Notes: a model not told the origin generated them from the letters alone. 15,948 bases of DNA from an uncultured Erysipelotrichaceae bacterium (GCA_947575425.1 CANPNQ010000005.1:1-15948), one strand, 5' to 3'; shown: positions 1 to 6,350, counted from the stretch's first letter. A program made the numbers and translations.

Positions 1-768
1 TATATACATGGAAAACATATCGCTTACCGTATGTAGGATAAGACAAAATAAACGTGCCAATAGCGCACAAAGAAGCGCAAGCACAATGACCTTACCTGCG
101 ACTTCAATGGATAAGGCAGGGATTTGCGCAAGGAGGAAGGCCTCCTTATCTGCTTGAAAGAACTGTGCCAGCGAACAGGCGATGATCGAGGAAAGGACGC
201 AGGGGACCAACGCCGCATAATACATGACACCGACACTGACGACCTCCATCGGGAAGATTGCCGCGCTTAACGGTGTCCCGAAAAGTGCCGAAAACGCAGC
301 GCTCATACCGCACATGGTTATGATATGGATATCCTTTTCATCGAGTTTACATAACAGCCCGAATTGATGCGCTAAGCTCCCGCCCAACTGAAGGGCCGCC
401 CCCTCTCGCCCTGCCGAACCGCCGAATAAATGCGTTATGCAGGTGGACAGAAAAATCAGCGGCGCCATTTTCAAGGGGATTTGCTCATCAGAGCGGATGG
501 AACTGATTACCCGATTGGTACCCTTGCATTGGCGCACACCGCTGAAACGATACATTGCCACAATGCATATGCCTCCCAGCGGTAAAAGAAATACAATGTT
601 GGGGTTTTCCAGACGATATGCCAACGCAAGACGCAGGCAATGATAAAATATGACAGCGACACCGCCTACGCCAATCCCGACCGCCATTGCTAAAAGGATC
701 CATTTGACAAACAGCCGAAAATGAAGCAACTCTTCGCTGAATGGATGATGGTATGTTTCTTTCATCAT
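1..768 (-). CDS. CLC-family anion channel/antiporter, N-terminal part (partial)
   Basis: Integral membrane protein of the CLC (voltage-gated chloride channel/H+ antiporter) family. The frame is open from ATG at 768 to the window edge: 256 codons, with the C-terminal part missing. Hydrophobic segments lie at about residues 18-46 and 57-72. The best motif is GGSAGREGAALQLGG, matching the G(K/R)EGP anion-selectivity loop, followed by MCGMSAAFSALFGTPLSAA, a conserved helix-pair region. The loop that reads GSGIP in chloride-type members reads GTNRV here, so a fluoride-exporting (CLC-F-like) role is possible but unproven; the central tyrosine helix is off-window. An adjacent ATG at 765 gives the same frame. 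The ribosome site is GGTGATC just upstream. Divergent from lepB, with an extended -10 at 793-798. Family is sure; ion specificity is not. Confidence 0.88.
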   Translation of the reverse strand, partial: MMKETYHHPFSEELLHFRLFVKWILLAMAVGIGVGGVAVIFYHCLRLALAYRLENPNIVFLLPLGGICIVAMYRFSGVRQCKGTNRVISSIRSDEQIPLKMAPLIFLSTCITHLFGGSAGREGAALQLGGSLAHQFGLLCKLDEKDIHIITMCGMSAAFSALFGTPLSAAIFPMEVVSVGVMYYAALVPCVLSSIIACSLAQFFQADKEAFLLAQIPALSIEVAGKVIVLALLCALLARLFCLILHTVSDMFSMYI

Positions 769-792
769 TGATCACCAAGACTTTCGAATAGT

Positions 793-801
793 ATTATAAC
801 A
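793..801 (-). promoter_or_regulatory. Extended -10 promoter for the CLC gene
   Basis: On the minus strand TGTTATAAT (TGn plus TATAAT, with TATAAT at 793-798) lies about 25 bases before the CLC start codon. No good -35 box is visible, as is common for extended -10 promoters. No fluoride-riboswitch-like fold is recognisable in the short leader. Confidence 0.5.
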
Positions 802-872
802 CGTCTTACTGGAAAGGAAATAAAAAAATGAACACGTTCCTACAAAAAGGGACATGGTCTGCACAAACACAC

Positions 873-881
873 TGTTATACT
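873..881 (+). promoter_or_regulatory. Possible extended -10 promoter for lepB
   Basis: TGTTATACT (TGn plus TATACT at 876-881) lies 17 bases before the lepB ATG. A start about 7 bases downstream would fall at the edge of the Shine-Dalgarno site AAGGTGATC (887-895), so the transcript would have almost no leader. This geometry is tight, and the true promoter may lie further upstream. Confidence 0.3.
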
Positions 882-897
882 TTGTCAAGGTGATCCT

Positions 898-1410
898 ATG
901 CATTCGTTGATTGAACCATCCCAAGTCTTACGCAGAGGTGCCTCCTATCTCCTTCTGCTCATCAAGGCATATATACTTTCGTATCTTTTTACCCATCTGT
1001 TTTTCATGCCCGTATATGTACAGGGACAAAGTATGGAACCGATCATCAAAGAGGGAACGATTGGTTTTTCCAATATTGCCGGGCGCTATGTGTTTGGAAT
1101 CCATCGCTTTGATATTGTATTGATTCAAAGGGAAAGCGGGGAGATCTGGGTCAAGCGGGTCATCGCATTGCCCAATGAAACGATTGAAGTGAGGAATCAT
1201 ATGCTTTATATCGATGGCAAAGTGCAGACAGAGAGCTATTTGCCAAAGGATGTCTATATGGAGGATTTTCCTTTGACAACAGTGGAAGAAAACCATGTCT
1301 TTGTCATGGGTGACAATCGATCAGATTCCTATGATTCCCGCGCTGTGGGAAGTGTACCCTATGAGGATATCCTCAGTAAGGATCTGTATGCCCTTTATTC
1401 CGATGAATAA
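898..1410 (+). CDS. lepB: Signal peptidase I
   Basis: Type I signal peptidase (S26 family), 170 residues, a usual size for Gram-positive SipS-type enzymes. It cleaves signal peptides of Sec/Tat-exported proteins on the outer face of the membrane. One N-terminal membrane anchor (about residues 17-38) is followed by GQSMEP with the catalytic Ser45, then VKRVIALPNE with the general base Lys86, and the conserved box GDNRSDSYDSR (138-148). All catalytic elements are intact. ATG at 898 is preceded by AAGGTGATC, an extended match to the 3' end of 16S rRNA. It stands alone on the plus strand, divergent from the CLC gene and convergent with the MFS gene. An overlapping frame from 911 is a shadow. Confidence 0.96.
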   Translation: MHSLIEPSQVLRRGASYLLLLIKAYILSYLFTHLFFMPVYVQGQSMEPIIKEGTIGFSNIAGRYVFGIHRFDIVLIQRESGEIWVKRVIALPNETIEVRNHMLYIDGKVQTESYLPKDVYMEDFPLTTVEENHVFVMGDNRSDSYDSRAVGSVPYEDILSKDLYALYSDE

Positions 1411-1441
1411 AAAAACAGATGCTTTTGAAGGCTGATAGGAT

Positions 1442-1466
1442 AAAAAAACGGAGGGTCTATACCTCC
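1442..1466 (-). terminator. Intrinsic terminator of the MFS gene, overlapping its stop codon
   Basis: Read on the minus strand, GGAGG-tatagac-CCTCC is followed by G and seven T. The TAG stop codon (1459-1457) is in the loop, and the last Glu codons form the left arm. No T-run follows on the plus strand, so it does not obviously serve lepB. Confidence 0.75.
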
Positions 1467-2704
1467 TCTCTCGGAATACGCAGCAATGTTTTCTTGATAT
1501 ATGCAGTGATCCATAAGGACAACACCGTTGCCGCAAAAACGATCCATGCGCTGTATGCGGAAAAGTGATCAAACAGAATGCCGAACATGGCTTGACCTAA
1601 TGGCAGGGCGCATTGAGTGATCGTCATGATAAAGCTGGTGACCTTTCCCAATAATTCACTTGGTGTCCTTCCTTGGATGTAGGCTTGAGAGACAATATTG
1701 AAAATGGAAATAGCACTCATGCCGAATAATACCGCAAATAATATGATGATATAAGAATGAATCGGATAATCAAAGGTAAGAATCGCAACACCGATCAGGG
1801 ACATGGACAGGATTCCAATCCCCATCGGAATATAACAGTTGCGAATCGTAATGCGATCTTTCAATTTCATTGCCATAAACGCACCGATCATCATGCCGAT
1901 CGCCAATGCGCTTTCCATAAAACCATATAGCTGGGAGCTTAAATTCAGCTGTATCGTAATGATATAGGGAAGCCCCACAGCGATGAGCGCACTGACTAAG
2001 AAATTCAAACCGATCAGTGTCATTGCCAGCTGTAACATTATCGGCTGGCGCTTTGTGACAAAATGCATCGCTTCTTTAAAATCATTGATCAGCATCGGCA
2101 GTAAACGTTGGGAGCTTTTCTGCTTGGTAAAGGGAATGGTTAAAAACAGCTCCAAAATCGCAGATAGAAAGAAACAGATCATCGACAGCCAAAGAATCTG
2201 ATCAATGCCGAAAAAACCATAAAGCATACCGCCCAAAGCGGGAGCTGCCAATGAGGCAATGGCATTGATTCCGGTCGTTACACTATTCGCAGAGGTCAAA
2301 TTATCCTTTGCGGTGATGGAAGGAATGCTTGCGCTGACACTTGGCTGATAAAATGCCTGAATGATCGATAGAATAACCATGAGACATCCGGTCAGAAACA
2401 CGATATCAAAGCTATTCATCGATAGTGTAAAGCATAAGATACATAAGGAAGTAAAGAAGTCCAATACCACCATAATCGATTTTCGCGGTAAGCGATCCGC
2501 CGCGATTCCTCCGATCATCGATAATAATATCATCGGTATTTTAGAAACAACCAATATCGTCGCAAACAGCGAGGCGGAATTGGTCACATCCAAAATATAT
2601 AAGGATAGGGCAAAGCATAAGATCTGATTACCGAAAATGGAAATGATCTGCCCTATCACCATCAGGGTGAAATCCTTGTGAAATAGCTTCTGCGTTTGGG
2701 CCAT
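1457..2704 (-). CDS. MFS efflux transporter (MFS_3/EntS-like)
   Basis: Major facilitator superfamily exporter, 415 residues, with about 12 hydrophobic segments. It opens FHKDFTLMVIGQIISIFGNQ and has the loop GGIAADRLPRKSIMVV after the second helix, the G-x3-D-R-x-P-R-(K/R) motif of this superfamily. It resembles bacterial multidrug or siderophore exporters (EntS/MFS_3 group); the substrate cannot be read from sequence. It lies 108 bases downstream of a TetR-family gene, and the -35 box of its own promoter is inside a TetR-type operator (2768-2792), so it is very likely repressed by that protein and induced by a ligand, probably a substrate. ATG at 2704 has the ribosome site AAGGG at 2715-2711, which sits in the loop of a 6-bp hairpin. 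Transport direction and substrate are inferred from family only. Confidence 0.9.
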   Translation of the reverse strand: MAQTQKLFHKDFTLMVIGQIISIFGNQILCFALSLYILDVTNSASLFATILVVSKIPMILLSMIGGIAADRLPRKSIMVVLDFFTSLCILCFTLSMNSFDIVFLTGCLMVILSIIQAFYQPSVSASIPSITAKDNLTSANSVTTGINAIASLAAPALGGMLYGFFGIDQILWLSMICFFLSAILELFLTIPFTKQKSSQRLLPMLINDFKEAMHFVTKRQPIMLQLAMTLIGLNFLVSALIAVGLPYIITIQLNLSSQLYGFMESALAIGMMIGAFMAMKLKDRITIRNCYIPMGIGILSMSLIGVAILTFDYPIHSYIIILFAVLFGMSAISIFNIVSQAYIQGRTPSELLGKVTSFIMTITQCALPLGQAMFGILFDHFSAYSAWIVFAATVLSLWITAYIKKTLLRIPREEV

Positions 2705-2747
2705 AAGACACCCTTATGTCTTTTGTCTTGTTTCCTGCTGAGCTTGT

Positions 2748-2776
2748 ATCTTATAAGATCATCATATAGATACCAA
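2748..2776 (-). promoter_or_regulatory. Promoter of the MFS gene
   Basis: On the minus strand TTGGTA (2776-2771), a 17-base spacer and TAAGAT (2753-2748). The -35 box lies inside the TetR-type operator, so repressor binding would block RNA polymerase. Confidence 0.6.
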
Positions 2777-2792
2777 CCGACGGTATGTATAT
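2768..2792. promoter_or_regulatory. TetR-type operator O2 in front of the MFS gene
   Basis: A 25-bp imperfect palindrome: left half AGATACCAACCG, centre A, right half CGGTATGTATAT. Compared with the perfect copy at 3473-3497, the left half has two mismatches and the right half one. It covers the -35 box of the MFS promoter. Presumed to bind the TetR-family protein encoded next door. Confidence 0.75.
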
Positions 2793-2803
2793 AATCTGAG
2801 AAT

Positions 2804-2825
2804 AACTGTCCCTTACAGGACAGTT
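2804..2825 (-). terminator. Hairpin at the end of the tetR gene (weak terminator or attenuator)
   Basis: AACTGTCC and GGACAGTT form a perfect 8-bp stem with a 6-base loop that contains the TAA stop codon (2815-2813). On the minus strand it is followed by ATTCTC rather than a clean T-run, so termination may be partial and allow read-through into the MFS gene. Confidence 0.45.
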
Positions 2826-3460
2826 TCTATTTTTTCATAATACTGTTCTATTAATGCCATCATTTCTTTATCGAAAATCGGCAGCCCCAAGCCATCTAAG
2901 ATTTGCGCGGTTGTTTTCGCCCTTCTAAGAAACATTTCCTTGCCATTGTTATTGATAAAGGGGCTTGTCCACAGATTAATCAGTGTAAACAACAGCTCTG
3001 CGCACATTTGCGGATCTTGTACGGAGGCACTGCCATCAGCATTTGCCTCTTCGATCAGCTTGGCCATTTGCGGTGCATTGTCATGGACATTGTTGCGGAG
3101 AATCTCTGCCGCTGCCAACGGAATTTGAAAGATAGCACAGCGCATTTTATCGATCTCCGCCTTTTCCGGATCGGAAAATTCGCTTTTCAGGGTTCTGCGG
3201 ATCCTTTCCAATCCATTTATATCTGCCATCTGCGCAGGATCCGGTGTAATATCCAATCGTCTTTGAAAACTGCGTAAACTCAATGCATCTAATATCTCCT
3301 CTTTCGATTTAAAGTGATGATAAATGGCGCCCTTAGACATGCCCAGCTCCACCACAATATCCTGTATCGTTGTCTTTTCGTAGCCTTTTTCGCTAAACAG
3401 ACGGAAGGAGACATCTAATATCTTTTCCACTGTTCGCTGTGGGAATTTGTTTCTTGCCAT
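2813..3460 (-). CDS. TetR/AcrR-family transcriptional repressor
   Basis: DNA-binding repressor of 215 residues. The N-terminal helix-turn-helix domain (about residues 9-56) reads ILDVSFRLFSEKGYEKTTIQ, then DIVVELGMSKGAIYHHFKSK, a textbook TetR recognition region. The C-terminal ligand/dimer domain is divergent, so the ligand is unknown. ATG at 3460 follows AAGGTGATC. Its promoter (TTGACA-17-TAAACT) is overlapped downstream by a perfect 25-bp palindrome, and a variant copy overlaps the promoter of the MFS gene behind it. This implies autoregulation plus control of the exporter. The gene order repressor then exporter on the same strand, each with its own promoter, supports a local efflux switch. 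Confidence 0.94.
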   Translation of the reverse strand: MARNKFPQRTVEKILDVSFRLFSEKGYEKTTIQDIVVELGMSKGAIYHHFKSKEEILDALSLRSFQRRLDITPDPAQMADINGLERIRRTLKSEFSDPEKAEIDKMRCAIFQIPLAAAEILRNNVHDNAPQMAKLIEEANADGSASVQDPQMCAELLFTLINLWTSPFINNNGKEMFLRRAKTTAQILDGLGLPIFDKEMMALIEQYYEKIETVL

Positions 3461-3472
3461 AGGATCACCTTC

Positions 3473-3497
3473 AGATACATACCGTCGGTATGTATCT
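3473..3497. promoter_or_regulatory. TetR-type operator O1 in front of tetR (perfect palindrome)
   Basis: Half-sites AGATACATACCG and CGGTATGTATCT are exact inverted repeats around one central base (3485). The site starts 3 bases downstream of the tetR -10 box and covers the expected transcription start (about 3493). It is the better of two related sites; the other is at 2768-2792. Confidence 0.85.
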
Positions 3498-3499
3498 TT

Positions 3500-3528
3500 A
3501 GTTTACTGCGTTTTTCTTATCTTGTCAA
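3500..3528 (-). promoter_or_regulatory. Promoter of tetR
   Basis: On the minus strand a consensus -35 TTGACA (3528-3523), a 17-base spacer and -10 TAAACT (3505-3500). The operator lies immediately downstream. Confidence 0.8.
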
Positions 3529-3584
3529 TGCCCTTGTGACCTTTTTTTGAGTATTTTCTTTGTGGCGATGCTTATGAGGTGTTG

Positions 3585-3653
3585 ATGAAAGCGATCGTGG
3601 ATGGTGGCATCAGAATGCTGCGCTGCCCTTTTCAATTCCCATTTTCTGATTAA
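3585..3653 (+). CDS. Candidate 22-residue ORF ending inside a terminator
   Basis: ATG at 3585 opens 22 codons (starts MKAIVDGG, ends FPFSD) with TAA at 3651-3653. GAGGTG at 3576-3581 could be the ribosome site but is only 3 bases from the ATG, closer than usual. The stop codon lies exactly in the loop of an intrinsic terminator (3642-3671), the same layout as several real genes here, which is the main reason to list it. I recognise no family. It may instead be chance within a small non-coding RNA; no convincing plus-strand promoter was found. Confidence 0.25.
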   Translation: MKAIVDGGIRMLRCPFQFPFSD

Positions 3654-3671
3654 ATCAGGAAACTTTTTTTT
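3642..3671 (+). terminator. Orphan intrinsic terminator on the plus strand
   Basis: TTTTCTGA pairs with TCAGGAAA (8 bp including one G-U) around a TTAAA loop, then C and eight T (3664-3671). The nearest upstream annotated plus-strand gene ends 2.2 kb away, so it implies a short plus-strand transcript starting between about 3500 and 3640, or attenuation in front of the 45-residue gene at 3728. Confidence 0.65.
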
Positions 3672-3727
3672 GATGACTTGAAATCAAGCAGCCATGTATG
3701 ATAGGATAAACCATAAGGAGGGATCTC

Positions 3728-3865
3728 ATGAAAAAGACACGGGGTAAGCTGTTATTAGAACGCGTACAGCAAGCGAAGCAGAAGCAAACGGACAAGTCCT
3801 TTGATAAGATCGTCGGCAAGAAAAAAAACAAAGCGAGGTTTGAAAAGGTAAATTTCAACGGATAA
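3728..3865 (+). CDS. Small basic protein, 45 residues, unknown function
   Basis: ATG at 3728 has an excellent ribosome site, AAGGAGGG at 3715-3722 with a 5-base gap. The product opens MKKTRGKLLLERVQQAKQKQ, continues with KIVGKKKNKARFEKVN, and ends at TAA 3863-3865. It is very rich in Lys/Arg/Gln, has no hydrophobic segment, cysteine or signal peptide, and the N-terminal half could form one amphipathic helix. The stop codon abuts a strong 12-bp terminator stem shared with the convergent lipid kinase gene. The strong ribosome site and its own terminator argue for a real gene. I recognise no family; nucleic-acid or ribosome binding would be a guess from charge alone. Confidence 0.7.
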   Translation: MKKTRGKLLLERVQQAKQKQTDKSFDKIVGKKKNKARFEKVNFNG

Positions 3866-3905
3866 AAAAACAAGGCTATACAAGAAAGGAAACAGCCTTG
3901 TTTTT
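3866..3905. terminator. Bidirectional intrinsic terminator
   Basis: AAAAACAAGGCT (3866-3877) and AGCCTTGTTTTT (3894-3905) form a perfect 12-bp stem with a 16-base loop, giving T-runs in both directions. It serves the 45-residue plus-strand gene, whose stop codon ends at 3865, and the minus-strand lipid kinase, whose TAG is 3878-3876 at the stem/loop edge. Confidence 0.88.
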
Positions 3906-4760
3906 GATTGTGATCTGGATGAGCGCGGGTTGCCCGCCTTCCTCACCATCCAATGTCCAATTTGCATTGGGGTCGCTTTCAATGATCAGAGAGCTGGCGG
4001 TAAAGAATTCCATGAATTTCTCATTGATCTCCTGCTTGAGCAATGCGGTGATGATGATTTGGAGATCCAAAGGATTTTGTGGCATCCGTATGAGCAACAC
4101 TTCAAATTCCCCATCATCCAGCTGTGCGTTTTTGGTATTCACGGATTGAAAGCCGGCAACGGAGCGTGCATTGGTAATCGCCCCAAACACAAAATCATCT
4201 TCGATGATGCGATCAGCCGCGGTGATTTTCATATGATAAGTCGTAATCTTTGGCAGCAGCTTTAATCCCTCTAAGAAATAAGCTGCCCTTCCTAACATAT
4301 TCTTGGCGGATTGCGGCGTATCATAGGAAACCTCGGTAAAAGCACCGAATGCGGCAACATAGGTGAAATAGCGTTCATTGAAGCCACAGATATCACAGGC
4401 AAAAAACTCATGCTTAGCAAAGATTTCCATTGCCTTTTCTACATTTCCCGACAAATTTAGCGTATTGGCAAAATCGTTGACTGTGCCGGTCGGAATATAG
4501 GCGATCGGCAACGGTTTCTCCAGCTGCATCACACCGTTTATCACCTCATTTAAGGTTCCATCACCGCCACAGCATACCAACAGATCATATGCACTGCCGT
4601 GATATTGAATCAGCTCAATCGCATGGTTTTTATAAGCAGTAGGAAAGCAGCTGACCAAATAGCCCATAGAAAAAAAACCGTTAATGATCGCAAAGAGGGA
4701 GCTTTTCACCTTTCCCTTCCCTGCATGCGGATTGAATACAAGCATACATTGTTTTCTCAT
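3876..4760 (-). CDS. Diacylglycerol kinase family lipid kinase (YegS/DgkB-like)
   Basis: 294 residues, the normal length for the soluble YegS/BmrU/DgkB lipid kinases. The catalytic domain shows NPHAGKG (10-16), the nucleotide-binding GGDGTLNEV (65-73) and PTGTVNDFA (90-98). The C-terminal beta-rich domain includes LDDGEFEVLLI and a near-terminal WTLDGEEG, also typical. Members phosphorylate diacylglycerol or related lipids at the membrane; in Bacillota DgkB returns diacylglycerol from lipoteichoic acid synthesis to phosphatidic acid. Which lipid is used here is not readable. ATG at 4760 has GAGGG 6 bases upstream. It is a single-gene unit with its own promoter near 4784-4812 and a shared bidirectional terminator. 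Confidence 0.93.
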   Translation of the reverse strand: MRKQCMLVFNPHAGKGKVKSSLFAIINGFFSMGYLVSCFPTAYKNHAIELIQYHGSAYDLLVCCGGDGTLNEVINGVMQLEKPLPIAYIPTGTVNDFANTLNLSGNVEKAMEIFAKHEFFACDICGFNERYFTYVAAFGAFTEVSYDTPQSAKNMLGRAAYFLEGLKLLPKITTYHMKITAADRIIEDDFVFGAITNARSVAGFQSVNTKNAQLDDGEFEVLLIRMPQNPLDLQIIITALLKQEINEKFMEFFTASSLIIESDPNANWTLDGEEGGQPALIQITIKNKAVSFLV

Positions 4761-4783
4761 GTGCTCCCTCTTTTCCTAGCATT

Positions 4784-4812
4784 ATTATACCTGATTTTTA
4801 GGAAAATACCAG
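4784..4812 (-). promoter_or_regulatory. Promoter of the lipid kinase gene
   Basis: On the minus strand CTGGTA (4812-4807), a 17-base spacer and a perfect TATAAT (4789-4784), 24 bases before the start codon. The -35 box is poor (3 of 6). Together with the next entry this accounts for the 302-base gene-free stretch 4761-5062, in which no gene or known RNA fold is visible. Confidence 0.6.
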
Positions 4813-4850
4813 TATAATCCTATGATATCGGTTTTTTTTAAGAAAGGATA

Positions 4851-4879
4851 TTTTCAAATGGTGAGAATTCGTTTATACT
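4851..4879 (+). promoter_or_regulatory. Probable promoter of the thrE-like pair
   Basis: TTTTCA (4851-4856), a 17-base spacer and TATACT (4874-4879). This would leave a leader of roughly 175 bases before the gene at 5063. The leader has one small hairpin, GTGAA-gtct-TTCAC around 4956-4969, and a second copy of an 11-base word, AATGGTGAGAA (4857-4867 and 5002-5012). No riboswitch class is recognisable. Confidence 0.45.
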
Positions 4880-5062
4880 AATGAAGAGGTTGAAGCAGGA
4901 AGGATAGAAAGAATCTGCGGAAGGTATATCCCACGATTTTATAAAGGATCACCAGTGAAGTCTTTCACCAATGACAAAGGATTTATACAAAATAGCAAAG
5001 CAATGGTGAGAAATCATAAAATGAGCAGAATCAATCATATATACAAAGGATAGAGGGATCAT

Positions 5063-5815
5063 ATGGATTGTAACGAGATATTGAATGTGGCGGGAATGGC
5101 CGGAAGAATTTTGCTGGAAAGCGGCGCAGAGGCATATCGTACAGAGGAAACGATGGTGAAGATCTGTGAGGGGTTTGGCATGGAGGATGCGCAGTCCTAT
5201 GTGACAACCACAGGGATCATGATGTCCATCACTCATGAGCGAAAGAATTATGCGAAGATCACCAGAATACAAAAGCGTGGCGTAGATCTCAATAAAATTG
5301 ATTTGATTAATGCATTGTCCCGCAATATTCAAGGAAGCAATTATACCATTGCCCAAGTGAAACAGGAGCTGTCGCGTATTGATGCGATGGGACGTTATTC
5401 CTTTCTTTCGACCTTGTTTTTCTCTGCGCTTTCCGCCTTTGGATTTGCGCTATTTTTTGAAGGCTCGCTTAAGGATGCGCTTTGTGCCTTTGTGATCGGA
5501 TTGTGTATCAAATATGTATTCATGATCATGGAGAAAAACGGAATCAATCTATTTTTTCATAACGCCTTGTCCGCGGGAGTTGGGGCGATTCTTTCCCTAT
5601 TGTGCATGAAATGGGGACTGGCGGATTCCTTAGATACCGTGATCATATCCAGTATCATGCTGCTGGTGCCGGGGCTTGCGATTACCAATGCGATCAGAGA
5701 TACGGTGGCAGGAGATTATCTGACCGGTTTATCCAGAGCAGTGGAAGCATTTCTATGTGCCATTGCCATCGCAGTGGGCATCGTCGCTGTGCTTTCCATA
5801 TGGGGAGGTATGTGA
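5063..5815 (+). CDS. ThrE/YjjP-type threonine/serine exporter, large subunit
   Basis: 250 residues of the ThrE N-terminal domain (DUF1212, YjjP in E. coli). The hydrophilic first 110 residues contain AGRILLESGAEAYRTEETM, with the conserved SGAE(A/T)xR(V/T)E motif of this family. About five hydrophobic helices follow from residue 115, with LVPGLAITNAIRDTVAGDY, the conserved P-G-x8-R-D motif. In Corynebacterium ThrE and other members this domain joins a second membrane domain to export threonine, serine or small dicarboxylates; here the second domain is a separate gene starting one base after this stop. ATG at 5063 has GAGGG 6 bases upstream. The substrate is inferred from family only. Confidence 0.9.
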   Translation: MDCNEILNVAGMAGRILLESGAEAYRTEETMVKICEGFGMEDAQSYVTTTGIMMSITHERKNYAKITRIQKRGVDLNKIDLINALSRNIQGSNYTIAQVKQELSRIDAMGRYSFLSTLFFSALSAFGFALFFEGSLKDALCAFVIGLCIKYVFMIMEKNGINLFFHNALSAGVGAILSLLCMKWGLADSLDTVIISSIMLLVPGLAITNAIRDTVAGDYLTGLSRAVEAFLCAIAIAVGIVAVLSIWGGM

Positions 5816-5816
5816 T

Positions 5817-6260
5817 ATGCTTATGGCAGCTTTTTCAGGATTTATCGCTACCTTTGGATTTGGCATTTTATTTAATATCAAGGGTTATAAGCTGGTTTTG
5901 GCAGGGATTGGGGGAATGATCGGAAGCTTTGTTTATACGCTGTGTGTAGATCATGGCTGTGCAGAGGTGACTGCTCTGTTCCTATCCTGTGCTTCCTTTT
6001 CGCTTTATTCGGAAATATTGGCACGCTTGTGCCATACTCCTGTCACCACATTTATCATTTGCTCTCTGATTCCATTGGTGCCGGGAAAGGGAATGTATGA
6101 GACGATGAAATTTGCGGTGAATGGAGATGCCATTGCGGCTTTATCCAAAGGGATTGATACGCTGGCGAATGCCGGTGCACTGGCTTTGGGAATCATGTTT
6201 GTGTCTACTCTTATGAACTTGTTTCTGCATCATCGCAAAAGAAGAAAGCCGACCGCTTAG
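5817..6260 (+). CDS. ThrE/YjjB-type threonine/serine exporter, small subunit
   Basis: 147 residues, nearly all membrane-spanning (about four to five helices), matching the C-terminal ThrE domain (DUF3815, YjjB). Typical is TFIICSLIPLVPGKGMYETM, where LVPG mirrors the motif in the partner subunit. I chose ATG 5817 because GGGGAGG at 5802-5808 is 8 bases upstream, inside the end of the previous gene; the frame is open further upstream but would overlap the partner by about 60 bases without a ribosome site. Only one base separates the two genes, so they are translationally coupled and should form one complex. The TAG stop is in the loop of a terminator. Confidence 0.88.
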   Translation: MLMAAFSGFIATFGFGILFNIKGYKLVLAGIGGMIGSFVYTLCVDHGCAEVTALFLSCASFSLYSEILARLCHTPVTTFIICSLIPLVPGKGMYETMKFAVNGDAIAALSKGIDTLANAGALALGIMFVSTLMNLFLHHRKRRKPTA

Positions 6261-6275
6261 TGGCGGTTTTATTTT
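6252..6275 (+). terminator. Terminator of the thrE-like pair, stop codon in loop
   Basis: ACCGC-ttagtg-GCGGT followed by TTTATTTT. The loop holds the TAG stop codon (6258-6260). The stem is short (5 bp plus a possible G-U). Confidence 0.65.
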
Positions 6276-6324
6276 GCCCGTTTGTTTCCATGCGTCAGAT
6301 TCTTCGTGCTTTTCACCACAGAAT

Positions 6325-6350
6325 CAGGATGCTGAGGCGCCTCCTGTTTT
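6325..6350 (+). terminator. Possible second terminator hairpin
   Basis: CAGGA and TCCTG pair, with GC/GC continuing after one mismatch, then TTTT. It contains the small palindrome GAGGCGCCTC. It may back up the terminator at 6252; the T-run is short, so support is modest. Confidence 0.3.

Noticed and set aside
488..778. Minus-strand frame of 96 residues from a TTG start
   Set aside because: It is the wrong frame of the CLC gene; the frame starting at 768 gives clear CLC motifs.
780..897. Fluoride riboswitch in front of the CLC gene
   Set aside because: I looked for the conserved GATGG...CC / AACCGCC-like elements on the minus strand and found none.
2748..2759. Perfect 12-bp palindrome ATCTTATAAGAT
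   Set aside because: It coincides with the -10 region of the MFS promoter; AT-rich palindromes arise easily there and it does not match the TetR operators.
6334..6343. GAGGCGCCTC palindrome as a regulator operator
   Set aside because: It is better explained as the inner part of a possible terminator hairpin after the thrE-like pair; no partner regulator is nearby.
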